NCBI GenBank assembly: GCA_002305965.1
Contig: DBRM01000022.1
Location: 1-28,711, forward strand
Source: Syntrophomonas sp. UBA1368
Lineage (GTDB): Bacteria; Bacillota; Syntrophomonadia; Syntrophomonadales; Syntrophomonadaceae
DNA length: 28,711 nucleotides
Direction of reading: 5' to 3'
Part shown: positions 16,227 through 24,897 of the stretch, piece after piece
How the letters are laid out: each line of letters starts with the position of its first letter
Position numbering within the stretch: position 1 is the first letter of the stretch
Made by a program: the position numbers and the translations under genes
The notes under the pieces: model-generated
What the model saw: the letters and a program-made list of their open reading frames with translations, nothing else
Databases searched by the model: none
Told to the model about the DNA's origin: nothing

Positions 16227-17411
16227 ATGCCTGAATTTAAAGAAGCTGTAATTGTATCAGCCTGCCGGACCGCTATCGGGGAATTCTTGGGATCGCTTAA
16301 AAATTTAACCGGTGCAGAAATGGGAGCAATCGTGCTTAAGGAATGTGTAGACCGGGCAGGAATCGATCCTGACCTGATCGACGATGTGATTATGGGACAG
16401 ACCTGCGCCGACACCAGGGAAGTGAATGTTGCCCGGGTAGCTGCCCTGAAAGCCGGATTTTCTTATAAGGTGCCGGGAATGACGGTGAACCGGGTATGCC
16501 CGTCGTCACTGGAAGCACTGGATATAGCGGCAGCACGTATCCAACTGGGGCAGTATGATGTGGTCCTGGCCGGAGGGACGGACAGCATGAGTCAGGTTCC
16601 GCATATATTAAGGACCCATCGCCTGGGAACCAAATTAAGAGATGACAGGCTGATCGATTCCTTATGGGAAGGCATGAAGGGCGGAGGATCGTTGATAATG
16701 GGGCTGACCGGTGAAAACCTGGCAGAAAAATATGGCATAACCCGCCAGGAACAGGATGAATATGCCTTGCGCAGCAATCAATGTGCACAAAGAGCTATAG
16801 AGAACGGCTGGTTTGAGGAGGAGATCGTGCCGGTAAAGATCCCTGGCCGCGGCGGGAAAATTACCGAGTTTAAAATCGACGAGCGCCCCAAGTTTGACCT
16901 GACAATGGAAGCACTGGCCAAATTGCCGCCCACCTTTAAGGAAGACGGGACCATAACCGCCGGAAATGCTTCCGGGTTAAATGACGGAGCAGCAGCCGTT
17001 CTGGTAATGTCTGCCGACAAAGCCAAAGAATTAGGGGTAAAACCTATGGCCAGAATTGTGGGTGGGGCAGTATGTGCAGTGGAACCGGAAATCATGGGTT
17101 ACGGCCCAGTTCCCTGCACGCAGAAATTACTCGCGCAAACAGGATTAAAACTTGAAGATATCGGACTGATCGAAGTCAATGAAGCGTTTGCAGCCCAGTA
17201 TTTGGTTTGTGAAAAGTTATTGGGCTTAAATAGAGATATCACCAATGTAAATGGGGGAGCCATCGCGCTGGGGCATCCAGGCGGTCCAACCGGCGTCAGA
17301 CTGGTGGTAACCATGCTTTATGAAATGAGGAGAAGAGGAGTAGCTTTAGGATTAGCTACTTTGTGCGGCGGAAACGGCCCGGCCCGGGCAGTGATCATTG
17401 AGGCATTGTAA
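16227..17411 (+). CDS. Acetyl-CoA acetyltransferase (thiolase)
   Basis: Thiolase of 394 residues with nucleophile Cys91 in the NRVCPSSLEA loop, TAGNASGLNDGAA, IEVNEAFA, the ALGHPGGPTG histidine loop and the C-terminal TLCGGNGPARA with the second cysteine. NRVCPSS departs slightly from the common NxxCxSG, with Ser in place of Gly. It begins with a strong aaggggggaaag site 36 bp after the dehydratase-family gene and is followed 27 bp later by a thiolase-fold protein without the Cys. It is the only clearly competent thiolase of the 12-gene operon, so it probably performs the final thiolytic cleavage there. Substrate unknown. Confidence 0.9.
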   Translation: MPEFKEAVIVSACRTAIGEFLGSLKNLTGAEMGAIVLKECVDRAGIDPDLIDDVIMGQTCADTREVNVARVAALKAGFSYKVPGMTVNRVCPSSLEALDIAAARIQLGQYDVVLAGGTDSMSQVPHILRTHRLGTKLRDDRLIDSLWEGMKGGGSLIMGLTGENLAEKYGITRQEQDEYALRSNQCAQRAIENGWFEEEIVPVKIPGRGGKITEFKIDERPKFDLTMEALAKLPPTFKEDGTITAGNASGLNDGAAAVLVMSADKAKELGVKPMARIVGGAVCAVEPEIMGYGPVPCTQKLLAQTGLKLEDIGLIEVNEAFAAQYLVCEKLLGLNRDITNVNGGAIALGHPGGPTGVRLVVTMLYEMRRRGVALGLATLCGGNGPARAVIIEAL

Positions 17412-17438
17412 GAAGCAGCAATACAAAGGAGGAAGGTT

Positions 17439-18626
17439 ATGGGCAAGTTAAAAGGCAAAACTGCCATTGTAGGGATAGGTGAAGTGCCTACCGGCAGATA
17501 TCACGAACGTGCGGCGATCGTTTGTGCCATTGAATCCTGCCGGCAGGCGATTCTTGATGCGGGTATCAAGAAAGATGAAATAGATTTTATTATCCCTACC
17601 GGTTCGATGTACAGCTCACCTTACAATACAGAAATGTGCACCAGCAGAATCGTTGAAGAACTGGGACTGGCCCGGAAATCCACGGCTAATTTTCAAGTGT
17701 TTTCAGGGGGATCCAGTACCGGCAATATCCTTAAAACAGCTGCCGGCTTGATTGCAACAGGACTGGCCAAAAATGTTCTATGTGTTCATTCCGACAAACT
17801 GGCCACCGGAATATCTGCCCAGGGAGGCATCGATCTTTTTTCCACCGCAGGTATCTCCGCGGAATGGGAAGTGCCCTTTGGCATGCATTACTCAGCCATA
17901 GCTGCATTGACCATGCAGCGATTTATGTTTGAAACCGGAACCACAGCTGAACAATTGGCTTCGGTTTGTGTATCTAACCGTAAATGGGCAGAACTGAACC
18001 CAAATGCCATGCATCGTAAACCTATAACAGTGGAAGAAGTAATGGCCTCCAAGATGTTATCCGAGCCTTTGCATGCCAAGGAATCAAACATGCTGGCCGA
18101 TGGAGGTTCAGCCTTTATTATTACTTCCGCCGAAAGAGCCCGTGATCTGACTGACAAGCCGGTATATCTGCTGGGGGAAGGCTCTTTGGTTACACATCAT
18201 GTATTTTCACAGGATACTGATCTGACCCGTCTGGGTTTCGTAGAAGCAGGCCAGGCTGCTTATAAAGAAGCCGGCCTTACCCCAGAGGATATGGATATTG
18301 CAGAATTATATGATTCCTATGCAGTCTATCAGCTTATTGCCCTGGAAGCACTTGGCCTGTGCGGCCGCGGAGAAAGCGGAGAATATGTTCAGTCAGGCCA
18401 TACCTGGCCCGGGGGAGAACTTCCCATGACCACCAATGGCGGGATGCTGTCCCAGGGACATACCGGAGCAGGCGGCAGTTTTGCCATATTGGTGGAAACC
18501 GTCAGGCAGTTGATGGGAAAAGCGGGAGAACGTCAGGTGCCAGGTGCCCGGTTCGCTATTGAAACCTCTACGGGCGGAACTTATATGGACTCACATGCAG
18601 CTATATTCGGCAATATCATTCCGTAA
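17439..18626 (+). CDS. Thiolase-fold protein of the SCP-x/lipid-transfer (Ltp2-like) group, no nucleophilic Cys
   Basis: Thiolase-superfamily protein of 395 residues. The nucleophile loop reads FSGGSSTGN (88-96), where the normal CxSG has glycine (Gly90/91) instead of Cys, and the C-terminal catalytic Cys region is ETSTGGTYMDS, also without Cys. The NEAF helix is replaced by AELYDSYAVYQ (Tyr291, Tyr294), typical of the SCP-x/nonspecific lipid-transfer group, while the LSQGHTGAGG loop with His341 is kept. The next two genes encode a DUF35 protein and a MaoC hydratase. Thiolase-fold/DUF35 pairs form complexes, for example the steroid side-chain retro-aldolase Ltp2-ChsH2(DUF35), and archaeal and benzylsuccinate-pathway thiolases. 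A retro-aldol or retro-Claisen cleavage is likely; which one cannot be decided from sequence. Confidence 0.78.
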   Translation: MGKLKGKTAIVGIGEVPTGRYHERAAIVCAIESCRQAILDAGIKKDEIDFIIPTGSMYSSPYNTEMCTSRIVEELGLARKSTANFQVFSGGSSTGNILKTAAGLIATGLAKNVLCVHSDKLATGISAQGGIDLFSTAGISAEWEVPFGMHYSAIAALTMQRFMFETGTTAEQLASVCVSNRKWAELNPNAMHRKPITVEEVMASKMLSEPLHAKESNMLADGGSAFIITSAERARDLTDKPVYLLGEGSLVTHHVFSQDTDLTRLGFVEAGQAAYKEAGLTPEDMDIAELYDSYAVYQLIALEALGLCGRGESGEYVQSGHTWPGGELPMTTNGGMLSQGHTGAGGSFAILVETVRQLMGKAGERQVPGARFAIETSTGGTYMDSHAAIFGNIIP

Positions 18627-18644
18627 ATAAGGGGAGGAGTATTA

Positions 18645-19058
18645 ATGGATACATCAACAAAACCATTACCAAGTGTCAATAGCTGGACAAAGCCCTTCTG
18701 GCAAGGAGTGAGAGAAGAGAAATTAATGATCCAAAAATGCACGGAATGCGGGCAGCCTATATTTTATCCCCGCATGTGCTGCCCTTTCTGTTTTTCTGAT
18801 CAGATCGAGTGGATGGAGGCTTCCGGAAGGGGCAGGATTTATACCTATACCATAGTACGCAGCAATGCACCATCATCCTTTATTGCTGATATGCCATTCG
18901 TAATCGCGGTGGTCCGTTTGGAAGAAGGGGTACAGATGTTAAGTAATATCGTTGACTGCGAACCGACCGCAGTTTATTGTGAAATGCCTGTCGAGGTTAC
19001 CTTCGAAAAATTGTCGGATGAATTTACGCTGCCTAAATTCAGGCCTGCACAAGCATAA
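18645..19058 (+). CDS. DUF35 zinc-ribbon/OB-fold protein, partner of the thiolase-fold protein
   Basis: Small protein of 137 residues. The N-terminal helix (SWTKPFWQGVREEKL) precedes a rubredoxin-like zinc ribbon with Cys32-x2-Cys35 and Cys46-x2-Cys49 (Cys45 is extra), followed by a C-terminal OB-fold with the usual GRGRIYTYTIVRSNAP strand. Such proteins bind acyl-CoA or bridge subunits of thiolase-fold enzymes (BbsA, ChsH2 C-terminal domain, archaeal HMG-CoA synthase complex). It begins 18 bp after the thiolase-fold gene, the tightest gap in the operon, which supports a two-subunit complex. By itself it is probably not catalytic. Confidence 0.85.
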   Translation: MDTSTKPLPSVNSWTKPFWQGVREEKLMIQKCTECGQPIFYPRMCCPFCFSDQIEWMEASGRGRIYTYTIVRSNAPSSFIADMPFVIAVVRLEEGVQMLSNIVDCEPTAVYCEMPVEVTFEKLSDEFTLPKFRPAQA

Positions 19059-19093
19059 GTAATCGTATTGTATTTATACGAGGGGGTGAGGTT

Positions 19094-19546
19094 ATGCCGG
19101 AAAAGTTCTGGGAAGATTTTGAGGTTGGATTTACATTTCAAACACCATCCATTACCGTTACCGAAACCCATGTAGTAAACTGGGCTGGTTTAACGATGGA
19201 CTTTTATCCATTGCATATGGATAAGGAATACTGCGCCAAAACACCTTTTAAAGAAAGGCTTGCCCATGGTCCATTAATCTTTGGCATGGCAGTTGGCATG
19301 GCTGGTTTGGCTAAAGTTGAAGGCGGCGCCATGATCGCATGGATGGGAGCAGACAATATGAAAATGCTGGCCCCGGTAAAAATAGGTGACACCATTACCA
19401 ACCGAATTGAAGTAATAGAAAAACGTGAGACCGGCAAAAAAAATCAAGGCTTTCAAACCTGGCAGTATAAGATCTTTAACCAGCGGAATGAAATGGTAAT
19501 GATCTTTGATATGAAGTTCTTGATGCACAGGAAACCGGAAGAATAG
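19094..19546 (+). CDS. MaoC-like hot-dog hydratase/dehydratase
   Basis: Single hot-dog domain enoyl-CoA hydratase of the MaoC/(R)-hydratase family, 150 residues. The hydratase motif is visible as MDFYPLHMD, with catalytic Asp36 and His41, and further on the FKERLAHGPL segment. The site gagggggtgagg precedes the ATG. It lies directly after the thiolase-fold/DUF35 pair. In the mycobacterial cholesterol side-chain system a MaoC hydratase feeds its tertiary 3-hydroxyacyl-CoA to the Ltp2-DUF35 aldolase, so the same order of steps is plausible here. The operon also has a crotonase-type hydratase, which suggests that this one serves a special branched or (R)-configured intermediate. Confidence 0.85.
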   Translation: MPEKFWEDFEVGFTFQTPSITVTETHVVNWAGLTMDFYPLHMDKEYCAKTPFKERLAHGPLIFGMAVGMAGLAKVEGGAMIAWMGADNMKMLAPVKIGDTITNRIEVIEKRETGKKNQGFQTWQYKIFNQRNEMVMIFDMKFLMHRKPEE

Positions 19547-19580
19547 GTATGCCCAAAAATTCGGAAGGAGATTATAAGAG

Positions 19581-20720
19581 GTGGATCAATACTTAGATGA
19601 TAAGAAGTTAGCCTTACAGGAAAAAATATGCGCATTTGTGGATCAGGAACTGACCCCTGAATATGTTCGTGCAGCTGACCAGAAAGATGAATACCCGTAT
19701 GAGCTCTTAAAAAAGCTGAGTGACCTTAATTTTACTGGAATAAATGTTCCTGTAGAGTACGGGGGAGCAGGCGGAGACGTTATTGATCTGATGATCATTT
19801 TTCAGAATCTGGCCAGAAGAATGCCGGTCCTGTGCTGGGCCTTGGGAAACATATTATTATACGGCAATGAAATCATCGGACTTAACGGCAGTCCGGAACA
19901 GAAAGAAAAATACCTGCCCAAACTGGCCAAGGGGGAGATAGGTTTCAGCTTCGCCCTGACCGAACCCAATGCGGGCTCGGATGCTGCTGCTATAAAAACC
20001 AGAGCAGTTTATGAAAATGGCTATTATGTTATCAACGGAAATAAAATGTTTATTACCGGTGCCGGGGTGACTGATTATACCATCACTTTTACCAGAACGG
20101 CTGAATCCCGGTATGGAGGCATAACCGCTTTCATAGTGGACACAAAAACCGAGGGTTATAGTGCCAGACCAATCAAGAAATTAGCTTTTCACGGCTCCAG
20201 CACCTGTGAAGTCAATTACGACAATGTGAAAGTACGGCCCCAGGACATCCTGGGCGGAGAAGCAGGTTTGAACCGGGGCTGGCAGCAGGAAATGAAATTA
20301 CTTAACCAGGAACGGCTGATGCTCTCCTCCATGGCGATAGGAATCGGGCAAGCAGCACTGGAAGATGCCATTGCCTTTGCCCGACAAAAATTCCGATTCG
20401 GGCAGGGTGATCACCAGGCTATCAAGCATACCCTGGCAGAAATGGCCGCCGAACTTGAAGCAGCCAAAAGCCTGGCTTACAACACGGCATGGAAAGAAGT
20501 CAGGGGCATTGAATGCGTAAAGGAAACTTCCATGACTAAATACTTTTGTGCCGAAACAGTAAAGAAGATCGTTCTGAAAGGGGTAAATATTCTGGGGGAA
20601 TATGGCGGCATCATGGACTATGGCATGCAGAGATATATGCGGGAGATCCCCATCCTTTCCATTGGCGGCGGAACCTCCCAGGTGCAAAAAAATATTATTG
20701 CGAGGATCATCGGATTATAA
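19581..20720 (+). CDS. Acyl-CoA dehydrogenase (Glu at the LCAD/IVD position)
   Basis: FAD-dependent acyl-CoA dehydrogenase, 379 residues, full length. It has ALTEPNAGSDAA, FRFGQ, LGEYGGIMDYGMQRYMRE and GGGTSQVQ. The usual catalytic Glu of YEGT is Gly363 here, but LLNQERL supplies Glu244 at the alternative position used by long-chain and isovaleryl-CoA dehydrogenases, so the enzyme should be active. The GTG start is fixed by ggaaggag at 19563-19570. It sits between the MaoC gene and a hydratase/dehydrogenase fusion. A branched or bulky acyl-CoA substrate would fit the active-site type; the electron acceptor would be ETF. Confidence 0.9.
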   Translation: MDQYLDDKKLALQEKICAFVDQELTPEYVRAADQKDEYPYELLKKLSDLNFTGINVPVEYGGAGGDVIDLMIIFQNLARRMPVLCWALGNILLYGNEIIGLNGSPEQKEKYLPKLAKGEIGFSFALTEPNAGSDAAAIKTRAVYENGYYVINGNKMFITGAGVTDYTITFTRTAESRYGGITAFIVDTKTEGYSARPIKKLAFHGSSTCEVNYDNVKVRPQDILGGEAGLNRGWQQEMKLLNQERLMLSSMAIGIGQAALEDAIAFARQKFRFGQGDHQAIKHTLAEMAAELEAAKSLAYNTAWKEVRGIECVKETSMTKYFCAETVKKIVLKGVNILGEYGGIMDYGMQRYMREIPILSIGGGTSQVQKNIIARIIGL

Positions 20721-20741
20721 GCTGAAAAAGGAGGGTTGGTT

Positions 20742-22748
20742 ATGGGGTTTGGAACTATCATTAAGCTTGAAATGGAAGGAGAAATAGGTATCGTTACCTA
20801 TGACATCCCGGGTGTTCCTGTGAATACCTGGTCACCGGAGGCCCTTGCCGAGTATTACAGCCTGATGGATATGCTGGAAAAGGATGAACAGATTAAAGGT
20901 CTTATTATCAGATCAGGAAAGCCTAATAATTTTCATGCGGGAGGAGATTTAAAGTTTCTGGAAAGCTTTACTTCCCGTGAAGCTATGCAAGCCTGGCTGG
21001 ATGAATTTCAACAGGGATTTAACCGGCTGGCCGAACTAAAGATTCCAACGGTGGCTGCGATTGAGGGTGCCTGCCTGGGCGGGGGACTGGAATTTGCGCT
21101 GTTATGCACCGCACGGATCGCCAAAGACACCAATGCAACCGTCCTCGGACAGCCGGAAGTTCTGGTTGGTCTTTTTCCGGGAGGCGGAGGGACCCAGCGC
21201 CTGCCGCGTCTGATCGGCTTACCAGCGCTGGATCTGATCCTTAGCGGTAAAAATCTCACTGCAGCAAAAGCTTTAGAGGTGGGAGTGGTTGATCGGCTGA
21301 CGCCGGCAGAAGGAGACCTTTTAGCAGATGCCAGACAGTTTGTTAAAGAAATAATTGCCGGAAAAGCAGAACTCAATCGACCGGTACACGATTTTTCAAG
21401 AATAGATGAGATCGCTGAACTAGCCAGGCAAAAGACAGTCAAGGTGTCACGGGGAAGGGAATTGCCCGGGCCGTTGGCCGCAATCAAAGCAGTCCAGGAA
21501 GGCATAAAGCTTTCTCTGCAGGAAGGACTGGAAATTGAGAAAAAGCTATTTGTTGAGGTGGCTTTAACCAACGAAGCCAAGGGCAGCATGAATACCTTTT
21601 TTCTTAAAACGATGACGGATAAACCTTTATCAATGGTCCCCAGAGATTTTAAGGCCAAACCTGTTAAAAAGGCTGCGGTATTGGGCTTTGGCATTATGGG
21701 CCGGGGTATTGTCATTGATATCCTGCGCACTATGCAGATTCCGGTAGTGGTTAAAGATATGCCGGAATCACTGGAAGCGGGGAAAAAGTTTGTCAAAAAA
21801 ATATTGGACGGAATGGCGGAGAAAAAGAAAATCAAGATCACCGCTGATGAATTGATGCAGTTTATAACTTTAACGTCTGAAATCAATGATGATTTTAAGG
21901 ATGCAGATATCGTGATCGAAGCCATAACAGAGAACCCGCAAATAAAAACAGAAGTATATAAGGAGTTGTGCTGTGTGGTGCCTTCTGATTGCATCATATG
22001 CAGCAATACTTCCTCCATACCTATCACGAAATTGGCGCAGTCTGTTACCAACCCGGAAAGATTTGCCGGGGCTCATTTCTTTTCTCCGGTCTGGTTAATG
22101 GAACTCCTGGAAATTGTTAAAGGCGAAGCTACCTCTCAGGAAACGGTCAACAATCTGTTGTGTTTTGCCGGTGCGATCAAAAAACGTCCTATAATTTGCC
22201 GGGATAATCCGGGATTTGTGGTCAATGCCATGATCCTTCCTTATTTCCTCAAAGTGTATGACCTTTTAGAACAAGGCGTACCAATTGAAAAGATAGACCG
22301 GGCTATGATGCAATTTGGCTTTCCGGTGGGCCCGATACGGCTGATTGATGAAATAGGAATCGATACGCATTATAATGCTTTGGTGTCGGTAGGAGTGACA
22401 GTACCGCCCATTCTGCAAAGGATCATTGATGACGGGCGTACTGGCGTGAAAAAATCCGGCCGGGGGATCTTCCTGGCGGATGGCAGTGTGGATCCGGAAG
22501 TTTTGCCGTTAATTGGCTTTAAGGGAGAACCGCTGAATATGCCTATGGAAGAGATTCAGAAGATACTATTCAGCCAATTCGTGATGAGGGGCAAAGAACT
22601 GGTGGATGAAGGGATTGTCGATAATTTTAAATCGATTGATGTGGGAGTGATCTGGGGACTGGGATTTCCTGCTGAAAAAGGCGGCCCGCTGAAGTGGGCT
22701 GACTTGACAGGGCTTAGTACAGAGCTTTTCGGCAATAAGATTTATTGA
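20742..22748 (+). CDS. Enoyl-CoA hydratase/3-hydroxyacyl-CoA dehydrogenase fusion (FadB/FadJ-like order)
   Basis: Bifunctional beta-oxidation protein of 668 residues from the ATG at 20742 (a TTG two codons earlier is closer to the ribosome binding site aaaggaggg and less likely). The crotonase domain is N-terminal with both acids present, Glu117 (GGGLEF) and Glu139 (GQPEVLVG), followed by PGGGGTQRLPR. The dehydrogenase begins near residue 310 with LGFGIMGRGI and carries SNTSSIP and AHFFSPVWLMELLE, then two C-terminal dehydrogenase segments. The order is that of FadB/FadJ (about 715-730 residues), opposite to the FadN-type fusion in the first operon, and it has no thiolase partner domain. It lies between the two acyl-CoA dehydrogenase genes. 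Confidence 0.9.
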   Translation: MGFGTIIKLEMEGEIGIVTYDIPGVPVNTWSPEALAEYYSLMDMLEKDEQIKGLIIRSGKPNNFHAGGDLKFLESFTSREAMQAWLDEFQQGFNRLAELKIPTVAAIEGACLGGGLEFALLCTARIAKDTNATVLGQPEVLVGLFPGGGGTQRLPRLIGLPALDLILSGKNLTAAKALEVGVVDRLTPAEGDLLADARQFVKEIIAGKAELNRPVHDFSRIDEIAELARQKTVKVSRGRELPGPLAAIKAVQEGIKLSLQEGLEIEKKLFVEVALTNEAKGSMNTFFLKTMTDKPLSMVPRDFKAKPVKKAAVLGFGIMGRGIVIDILRTMQIPVVVKDMPESLEAGKKFVKKILDGMAEKKKIKITADELMQFITLTSEINDDFKDADIVIEAITENPQIKTEVYKELCCVVPSDCIICSNTSSIPITKLAQSVTNPERFAGAHFFSPVWLMELLEIVKGEATSQETVNNLLCFAGAIKKRPIICRDNPGFVVNAMILPYFLKVYDLLEQGVPIEKIDRAMMQFGFPVGPIRLIDEIGIDTHYNALVSVGVTVPPILQRIIDDGRTGVKKSGRGIFLADGSVDPEVLPLIGFKGEPLNMPMEEIQKILFSQFVMRGKELVDEGIVDNFKSIDVGVIWGLGFPAEKGGPLKWADLTGLSTELFGNKIY

Positions 22749-22785
22749 TTCTTCAGGAAAGAAAAAATGTTGAGGGAGAGACAAA

Positions 22786-23928
22786 ATGGATTTTCAATTA
22801 ACAGAAGAACAAAAGGCTGTACAAAATTCCATCAGGAAGTTTCTGGCCAGAGAGTGCACCAGGGAAGCAGCCCGGGCGTTGGATGACCAAAGAGAATTCC
22901 CGGTTAAACTGTTTGAAACCATGGCTCAAATGGGAATTTGCGGCTTAACTGTCCCTGAAGAATTCGAGGGTGTCGGGCCGGATACCCTGGGAGCTATTAT
23001 AGCAATCGAAGAAATAGCAACTATCAATCCTGCGCTAGCCGGAGCCTTTATAGCATCCGCCTTCTGCGGAGGTAAAAATATTTCTGCTCTAGGAAACGAG
23101 GAGCAAAAAAAAGAATATTTTCCGGGGCTGGCAGCCGGGAAATTTCTATTTACTTATGGCATAACGGAAGAAGGCTCGGGTTACTCCGGCATACCGTCAA
23201 TAACAACTACCGCCGTATTGAATGGGGATGGTTTTACTGTCAATGGAAGCAAGAATTTTGTCCGGATGGCGGACCGGGCCGATCATATATTAACTCTGGC
23301 CCGTACCGGAAATGATCAGGAGTTTTCATTCCTGATCATTGATATGAAAAGCCCGGGCATCAATATTAATTCAGTGGAAACGGTCGGATATAAAAGTCTG
23401 GGATTTGGTGAAGTGATATTTTCTAATGTCTTCGTGCCCCGGGAAAATCTATTAGGCGGCTTTAGTCAGCTTCATCTGGGTTTGCAGCAATTAAATAAAA
23501 TTACTGAATCCGAACATCTGGAAATCGCGGCCAGCAGTCTGGGTATTGCACAAGGCGCATACGAGTACGCTTCCAATTACGCCAGGGAAAGAGTACAGTT
23601 CGGCAGACCAATTGTAAAGTTTGAAGCCGTGCAAGAGATGCTGGTAGATATGGCCATGTCTATCCAGATCATGCGTGTGCTGACCTATCAGGCAGGCTGG
23701 CTGGCAGACAATGGTGTAAGTTGTCTCCTGGAAGCTGCCATGGCCAGAACGTATGCGATAAATGCAGTTCGTGAGGTATGTTTTCAAGCTCTGCAAATAC
23801 TTGGGGGCTATGGCTATGCGATGGAATATGATATACAGCGCTATGTGAGGGATTCTCTGGTATTGCTGGGCGGCGGCAAAACCGTTGAATTACTCAAAGC
23901 TTCAATCGGCCAGTTATTGAATTTATAA
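22786..23928 (+). CDS. Divergent acyl-CoA dehydrogenase
   Basis: Acyl-CoA dehydrogenase fold, 380 residues, with a normal N-terminus (DFQLTEEQKAVQNSIRKF) and the RERVQFGRPI and LGGYGYAMEYDIQRYVRD segments. Key motifs have changed. The flavin-side EPxAGSD is GITEEGSGYSG, and the C-terminal YEGT is LGGGKT (Gly363, with Lys365 in place of Thr). Glu243 in SEHLEIA aligns with the alternative catalytic Glu (ERL in the other copy), although Arg is His. It may be an active enzyme on an unusual substrate, or the partner of the first dehydrogenase in a hetero-oligomer as in actinobacterial ChsE1-ChsE2. It follows the fusion gene by 37 bp. Fold certain, activity uncertain. Confidence 0.83.
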   Translation: MDFQLTEEQKAVQNSIRKFLARECTREAARALDDQREFPVKLFETMAQMGICGLTVPEEFEGVGPDTLGAIIAIEEIATINPALAGAFIASAFCGGKNISALGNEEQKKEYFPGLAAGKFLFTYGITEEGSGYSGIPSITTTAVLNGDGFTVNGSKNFVRMADRADHILTLARTGNDQEFSFLIIDMKSPGININSVETVGYKSLGFGEVIFSNVFVPRENLLGGFSQLHLGLQQLNKITESEHLEIAASSLGIAQGAYEYASNYARERVQFGRPIVKFEAVQEMLVDMAMSIQIMRVLTYQAGWLADNGVSCLLEAAMARTYAINAVREVCFQALQILGGYGYAMEYDIQRYVRDSLVLLGGGKTVELLKASIGQLLNL

Positions 23929-23989
23929 ATCAGGTTTGGTTATTGACAGGGCTGTGAATCTTAACGGGTCAAAAAGTGAGGATTTTTAA

Positions 23990-24868
23990 ATGATTGTTCC
24001 TTTAAGCAAAAATATATATGTGCTGAAAGCACCCAACCGGTCAAGATACCCTTACTGTAACTGCCTTTTTATAAATGACGATATAAAAGCAGTTATTGAT
24101 AACAGCTGCGGGAAGGAAAATCTTGATTTTCTCATGCGGGAAAACTTGAATGTGATTATCAATTCTCATTTCCATGAAGATCATGTATTGAACAATCCTA
24201 GTTTCCCCAAGGCTGAAATATGGGCCCACCGGCTTGATGCACCGGCAATACGCGCTTTGGATGTTATGCAAGAGTATTATGGTTTCAAAAACCCGGAAGA
24301 GAAGAAGTTGGGGCTTAGCTATCTGGAGGCCATTGGATACCAGGAATCAATGGTTGATCGTGAACTGGAGGACGGAGATATTCTGAATTTTGGCAGAGTG
24401 GAGCTCAGGGTGATCCTTACCGCCGGCCATACACCTGGGCATTGCTGTTTTTATGAAGAAAAAGAAGGATTATTATTCAGTGCCGATATTGATTTAAGTG
24501 ATTTTGGGCCATGGTATGGACATGATTGCAGTGATGTGGATGATTTTATTGCCTCGATTAATAAATGTATTGATATCAATCCGGCCATTGTAGTTACTTC
24601 GCATAATGATATCTTTAAAGAAAATATTATCGAAGCGATGAAAAAATATTTAAATATCATATATAAAAAGGAAGAAATATTATTCAATTACTTGAAAATC
24701 CCCAGCACCCTGGAGAGTCTTGCTGAAAAACAAATATACTATGGATACTATTACAAACAAGATGAACCATTTCATAAAATCTCAGAAAAAATGGCGATTG
24801 AAAAACTATTGAAACGGTTGTTGAAGCAGCAGGCAATAAAAAAAGAGGGAGATATTTACTGGCGTTAA
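23990..24868 (+). CDS. Metallo-beta-lactamase-fold hydrolase
   Basis: MBL-fold protein of 292 residues with the metal motif HFHEDH (His60, His62, Asp64, His65), the second histidine in AGHTPGHCCFY, Asp in FSADIDL and a C-terminal VVTSHND histidine. The last 70 residues form a helical, basic tail resembling the winged-helix-like C-terminal domain of some MBL hydrolases. It follows the second acyl-CoA dehydrogenase by 61 bp, the widest gap in the operon. Thioester or lactone hydrolysis would fit a CoA-thioester pathway, but the family also includes glyoxalase II and ribonuclease-like enzymes. Reaction not determined. Confidence 0.8.
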   Translation: MIVPLSKNIYVLKAPNRSRYPYCNCLFINDDIKAVIDNSCGKENLDFLMRENLNVIINSHFHEDHVLNNPSFPKAEIWAHRLDAPAIRALDVMQEYYGFKNPEEKKLGLSYLEAIGYQESMVDRELEDGDILNFGRVELRVILTAGHTPGHCCFYEEKEGLLFSADIDLSDFGPWYGHDCSDVDDFIASINKCIDINPAIVVTSHNDIFKENIIEAMKKYLNIIYKKEEILFNYLKIPSTLESLAEKQIYYGYYYKQDEPFHKISEKMAIEKLLKRLLKQQAIKKEGDIYWR

Positions 24869-24897
24869 TGTAACATCAGCAAGAAAGGAAAGGTAAA

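Noticed and set aside
21008..22051. 347-codon open frame on the minus strand inside the hydratase/dehydrogenase fusion
   Set aside because: Long, but Ser-rich and low in complexity, with no domain signature. The plus-strand protein has intact catalytic motifs over the whole stretch.
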